This document shows, piece by piece, positions 61,414 to 64,000 of a DNA stretch of 64,000 bases. The position numbers were made by a program, and so were the translations under genes. Origin of the DNA: an uncultured Prochlorococcus sp. (GTDB taxonomy: Bacteria; Cyanobacteriota; Cyanobacteriia; PCC-6307; Cyanobiaceae); assembly GCA_902618335.1 (NCBI GenBank), contig CACNAI010000001.1:1-64000 (forward strand). Reading direction: 5' to 3'. The notes beneath the pieces are model-generated. The model saw only the letters and a program-made list of their open reading frames with translations, did not search any database and was not told the origin of the DNA. Each line of letters begins with the position of its first letter. Position 1 is the stretch's first letter.

Positions 61414-62391
61414 ATGGAACCAAGTGTTTACGTTTTAATTTTGCTTATTATTATAATTTTAATTGGGTCAGCATGTTGTTCGGGAGTTGAAGCAGCTTTT
61501 TTAGCTGTAAATTCAATTAGAATTCTAGAAATAGCCTCAAAACAAAAACCAAAAAGTTCGGCTAATCAACTCCTAAAACTTAGAAAACATCTTGGAAGAA
61601 CATTAACTGTAATTACTATTACTAATAATGGATTTAACATAATTGGAAGTCTTATTTTAGGCGTATATGGAGCATTAGTAATTAATAGTAGTTATGGCTT
61701 AACACTGTTTTCTATTTCCTTTTATATACTTGTTGTTTTGGTAGGAGAAGTATTACCTAAGGCTCTTGGTACAAGATTTTCAGTTCAAATAGCATTATTA
61801 TCCGTACCTATCTTGAGAATATTAAATACTTTAATGAGACCATTTTTAATATTAATAGAACAAATCTTTCCAGTAATTACCGCTGAAAATGAAATTTCAA
61901 CTGATGAAGAAGAAATTAGACAAATGGCAAAAATTGGAAGTCAGAAAGGATTGATAGAAGCTGATGAAGCAGCAATGATATTTAAGGTTTTTCAACTAAA
62001 TGATTTAAAAGCAAAAGATTTAATGATCCCTAGAGTATCAGCACCTTGCCTTGATGGGTCTTCTAAGCTTGGTGAAATCTCAAAACTCATAATGTCTGAC
62101 AACTCTCCATGGTGGGTTATTTTGGGAGATAAAGTTGACAAAATACAAGGTGTAGTTAAGCGGGAAAACATATTAGCAGAATTGATTAACGGCGAAAATA
62201 AGAAATTATTATCAGAAATTTGCGAACCTGTGGACTACATTCCAGAAATGATTAAAGCAGATCAATTATTAACAAGATTTGACAAGAATAATAAAGGAGT
62301 GAAAGTAGTAGTAGATGAATTTGGTGGATTCGTGGGGATTATTGGTGCAGAAGCCGTTTTAGCTGTTTTAGCTGGTTGGTGGAAAAAATAA
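61414..62391 (+). CDS. CNNM/DUF21-CBS membrane protein
   Basis: SACCSGVEAAFLAVNSIRI...VITITNNGFNIIGSLILG...GEVLPKALGTRFS. Confidence 0.9.
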   Translation: MEPSVYVLILLIIIILIGSACCSGVEAAFLAVNSIRILEIASKQKPKSSANQLLKLRKHLGRTLTVITITNNGFNIIGSLILGVYGALVINSSYGLTLFSISFYILVVLVGEVLPKALGTRFSVQIALLSVPILRILNTLMRPFLILIEQIFPVITAENEISTDEEEIRQMAKIGSQKGLIEADEAAMIFKVFQLNDLKAKDLMIPRVSAPCLDGSSKLGEISKLIMSDNSPWWVILGDKVDKIQGVVKRENILAELINGENKKLLSEICEPVDYIPEMIKADQLLTRFDKNNKGVKVVVDEFGGFVGIIGAEAVLAVLAGWWKK

Positions 62392-62394
62392 ATC

Positions 62395-63636
62395 ATGAAA
62401 CATTTGAAAGTTGATAAAAATTATATACTTTTAAAAAATTGGTGGGAGACTATTGATCTTACCAACTATGAAAAAAGTTTTTTTAATAGAGAAATAATCT
62501 CTTTTAATCAACAACTCTTTAGGCTCAAAGAAAAAAAAATAAGAATTGGTACATATGGTAAATCAGGTGTAGGAAAATCCTCAGTTTTAAATTCTTTATT
62601 AAAAAAAGATATATTCAAAACAGATATTATCAATGGAACCACAAGAGAGATACAAGCAAAAACTTGGACAATTAAACATCAAAATATCAATATTGTAGAG
62701 TTGCTAGATTCTCCAGGATATGATTTCTGTAATATTAAATTTCCAGAAAAAGTTTACTCTCGTGTAAATCATTCAGATCTTATTTTATTCATAGTTTCGG
62801 GGGATTTAAATAGAAATGAATTAAGCGAAATCCAATCCATGATTAAAGATGGAAAAAAAATTATTGTAATTTTAAATAAAATCGATCTTTTTAAAAAAAA
62901 TGAATTAAATGAAATAATAGAAAATATTAAGTTTAAACTCCCAAAAGATTTAAATATTCCAATAATTATTAATCATGAAAATAATCTTAAAAATTACTTA
63001 ACAAAAATAATTAATAAATATGGTGAGATATTATTGATCCTAAATTCTTTGCAATTGGCTGACAAATTGTTTCTGCGAATAAAAGAACAAAGATTGAAAA
63101 GGAGACAGAAATTAGCGCAGTCAACTATTGGTAAATTTTCGACTATAAAGGCGTCAGCAGTAGCTCTCAATCCTTTTATTTTATTTGATGTTGCTGGTAG
63201 TTTCGCGCTAGATACTGCATTGATTAGCGAGTTAAGTAAAATTTACGGCCTCAAATTGAAAAGTGAATCTACAAGAAAAATATTTAAAAATATATCCATT
63301 AATAATTTATTTTTAGGAGTCACTCAAGTTGGTGTAAATTCATCATTCAACTTTGTTAAGAAGGTAATTCTATTAACAGCACCTTTTACTAATGGGCTTT
63401 CATTATTACCCTATGGACCTATAGCAATTATTCAAGCAGCAATCGCAGTGCGGTCTACAAAAAACTTGGGGAAATTAGCAGCAAAAGAAATATTTATAAG
63501 AAGCAAAGCTTCTTTTATAGAACCAGCTATTATGATTCAAAATATGACTTTTAATGACCCAGAAATTTTTAACCACATAAATATTTATTTTTCAAATAGA
63601 AATTTAAATAATAATTTTATTAGTTTTCTACCTTAA
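62395..63636 (+). CDS. Era-like GTPase with C-terminal DUF697-like hydrophobic region
   Basis: GTYGKSGVGKSSVLNSLL (P-loop), DSPG, ILNKIDL. Confidence 0.9.
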   Translation: MKHLKVDKNYILLKNWWETIDLTNYEKSFFNREIISFNQQLFRLKEKKIRIGTYGKSGVGKSSVLNSLLKKDIFKTDIINGTTREIQAKTWTIKHQNINIVELLDSPGYDFCNIKFPEKVYSRVNHSDLILFIVSGDLNRNELSEIQSMIKDGKKIIVILNKIDLFKKNELNEIIENIKFKLPKDLNIPIIINHENNLKNYLTKIINKYGEILLILNSLQLADKLFLRIKEQRLKRRQKLAQSTIGKFSTIKASAVALNPFILFDVAGSFALDTALISELSKIYGLKLKSESTRKIFKNISINNLFLGVTQVGVNSSFNFVKKVILLTAPFTNGLSLLPYGPIAIIQAAIAVRSTKNLGKLAAKEIFIRSKASFIEPAIMIQNMTFNDPEIFNHINIYFSNRNLNNNFISFLP

Positions 63637-63643
63637 AACTTAA

Positions 63644-64000
63644 ATGGAAAAAAGCATTGCAATATTTGGCACTAGTGCAGATCCACCTACAATTGGGCAT
63701 AAAAAAATACTTGAGGAATTGTCCAAAATATATGCTTGTACGATCAGTTATGTGAGCAACAACCCCAACAAAATTCACAAAGAGGACATCTCAATTCGTA
63801 GCCATTTATTAAAAACTCTTATTGAAGATTTAGAAAATCCTAAAATTTTATTTAACCAAAGTGTTAGTAGCCAATGGGCAGTTGAGTCAATTAAAAAATG
63901 TAAAAAAATTTATGAATTTGACAATTTAGATTTTGTTATTGGCAGTGATTTAATTAAAGATATTTTCTACTGGAAAAATTTTGATAAAATTATGGAGGAG
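63644..64000 (+). CDS. nadD: nicotinate-nucleotide adenylyltransferase, C-terminus off window
   Basis: MEKSIAIFGTSADPPTIGHKKILEEL...FVIGSDLIKDIFYW. Confidence 0.85.
   Translation, partial: MEKSIAIFGTSADPPTIGHKKILEELSKIYACTISYVSNNPNKIHKEDISIRSHLLKTLIEDLENPKILFNQSVSSQWAVESIKKCKKIYEFDNLDFVIGSDLIKDIFYWKNFDKIMEE

Overview
AT-rich cyanobacterial chromosome. Gene content and very compact small-genome style fit a high-light-adapted Prochlorococcus; the strain is not determined. Left block (~1-16 kb) is mostly ordinary core: serA (truncated by the window), a PSII S4-domain protein, tRNA-Val(GAC), DoxX, a photolyase-like protein, a mini NAD+-ligase-like ORF, an SDR, murD, pirin, a GAF protein and an HI0933-type flavoprotein. 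Middle block (~16.5-49.3 kb) is a loosely packed accessory region with two desaturases, three hli genes, LptF/G-like, a LOG-family protein, a PhoX/DUF839 Tat substrate next to tatA, a polysaccharide lyase-like protein, and dozens of 30-60 aa ORFs missed by the >=60 aa track. Right block (~49.4-64 kb) is core: EVE-domain gene, rpoZ, hsp70-like, pyrR, gpmI, secG, groEL/groES, atpD/atpC, PSRP-3-like, pepP-like, CNNM/DUF21, GTPase and nadD (truncated). Most interesting signal: a ~45 nt hairpin-bearing repeat plus the first ~10-14 codons of the EVE-domain gene occurs four times in direct orientation (~40.85, 43.58, 47.23 and 49.29 kb). Only the last copy is an intact gene, and the copies partition the island into cassette-like segments. 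Other notable signals: a photolyase-like protein that looks circularly permuted, a stand-alone ligase adenylation domain, an aminopeptidase P with an apparent large in-frame deletion, families of small proteins with a shared Cys tail or acidic DDDDQDGG-type tail, and several repeated structured intergenic elements. All family assignments come from reading motifs by eye; no searches were run.
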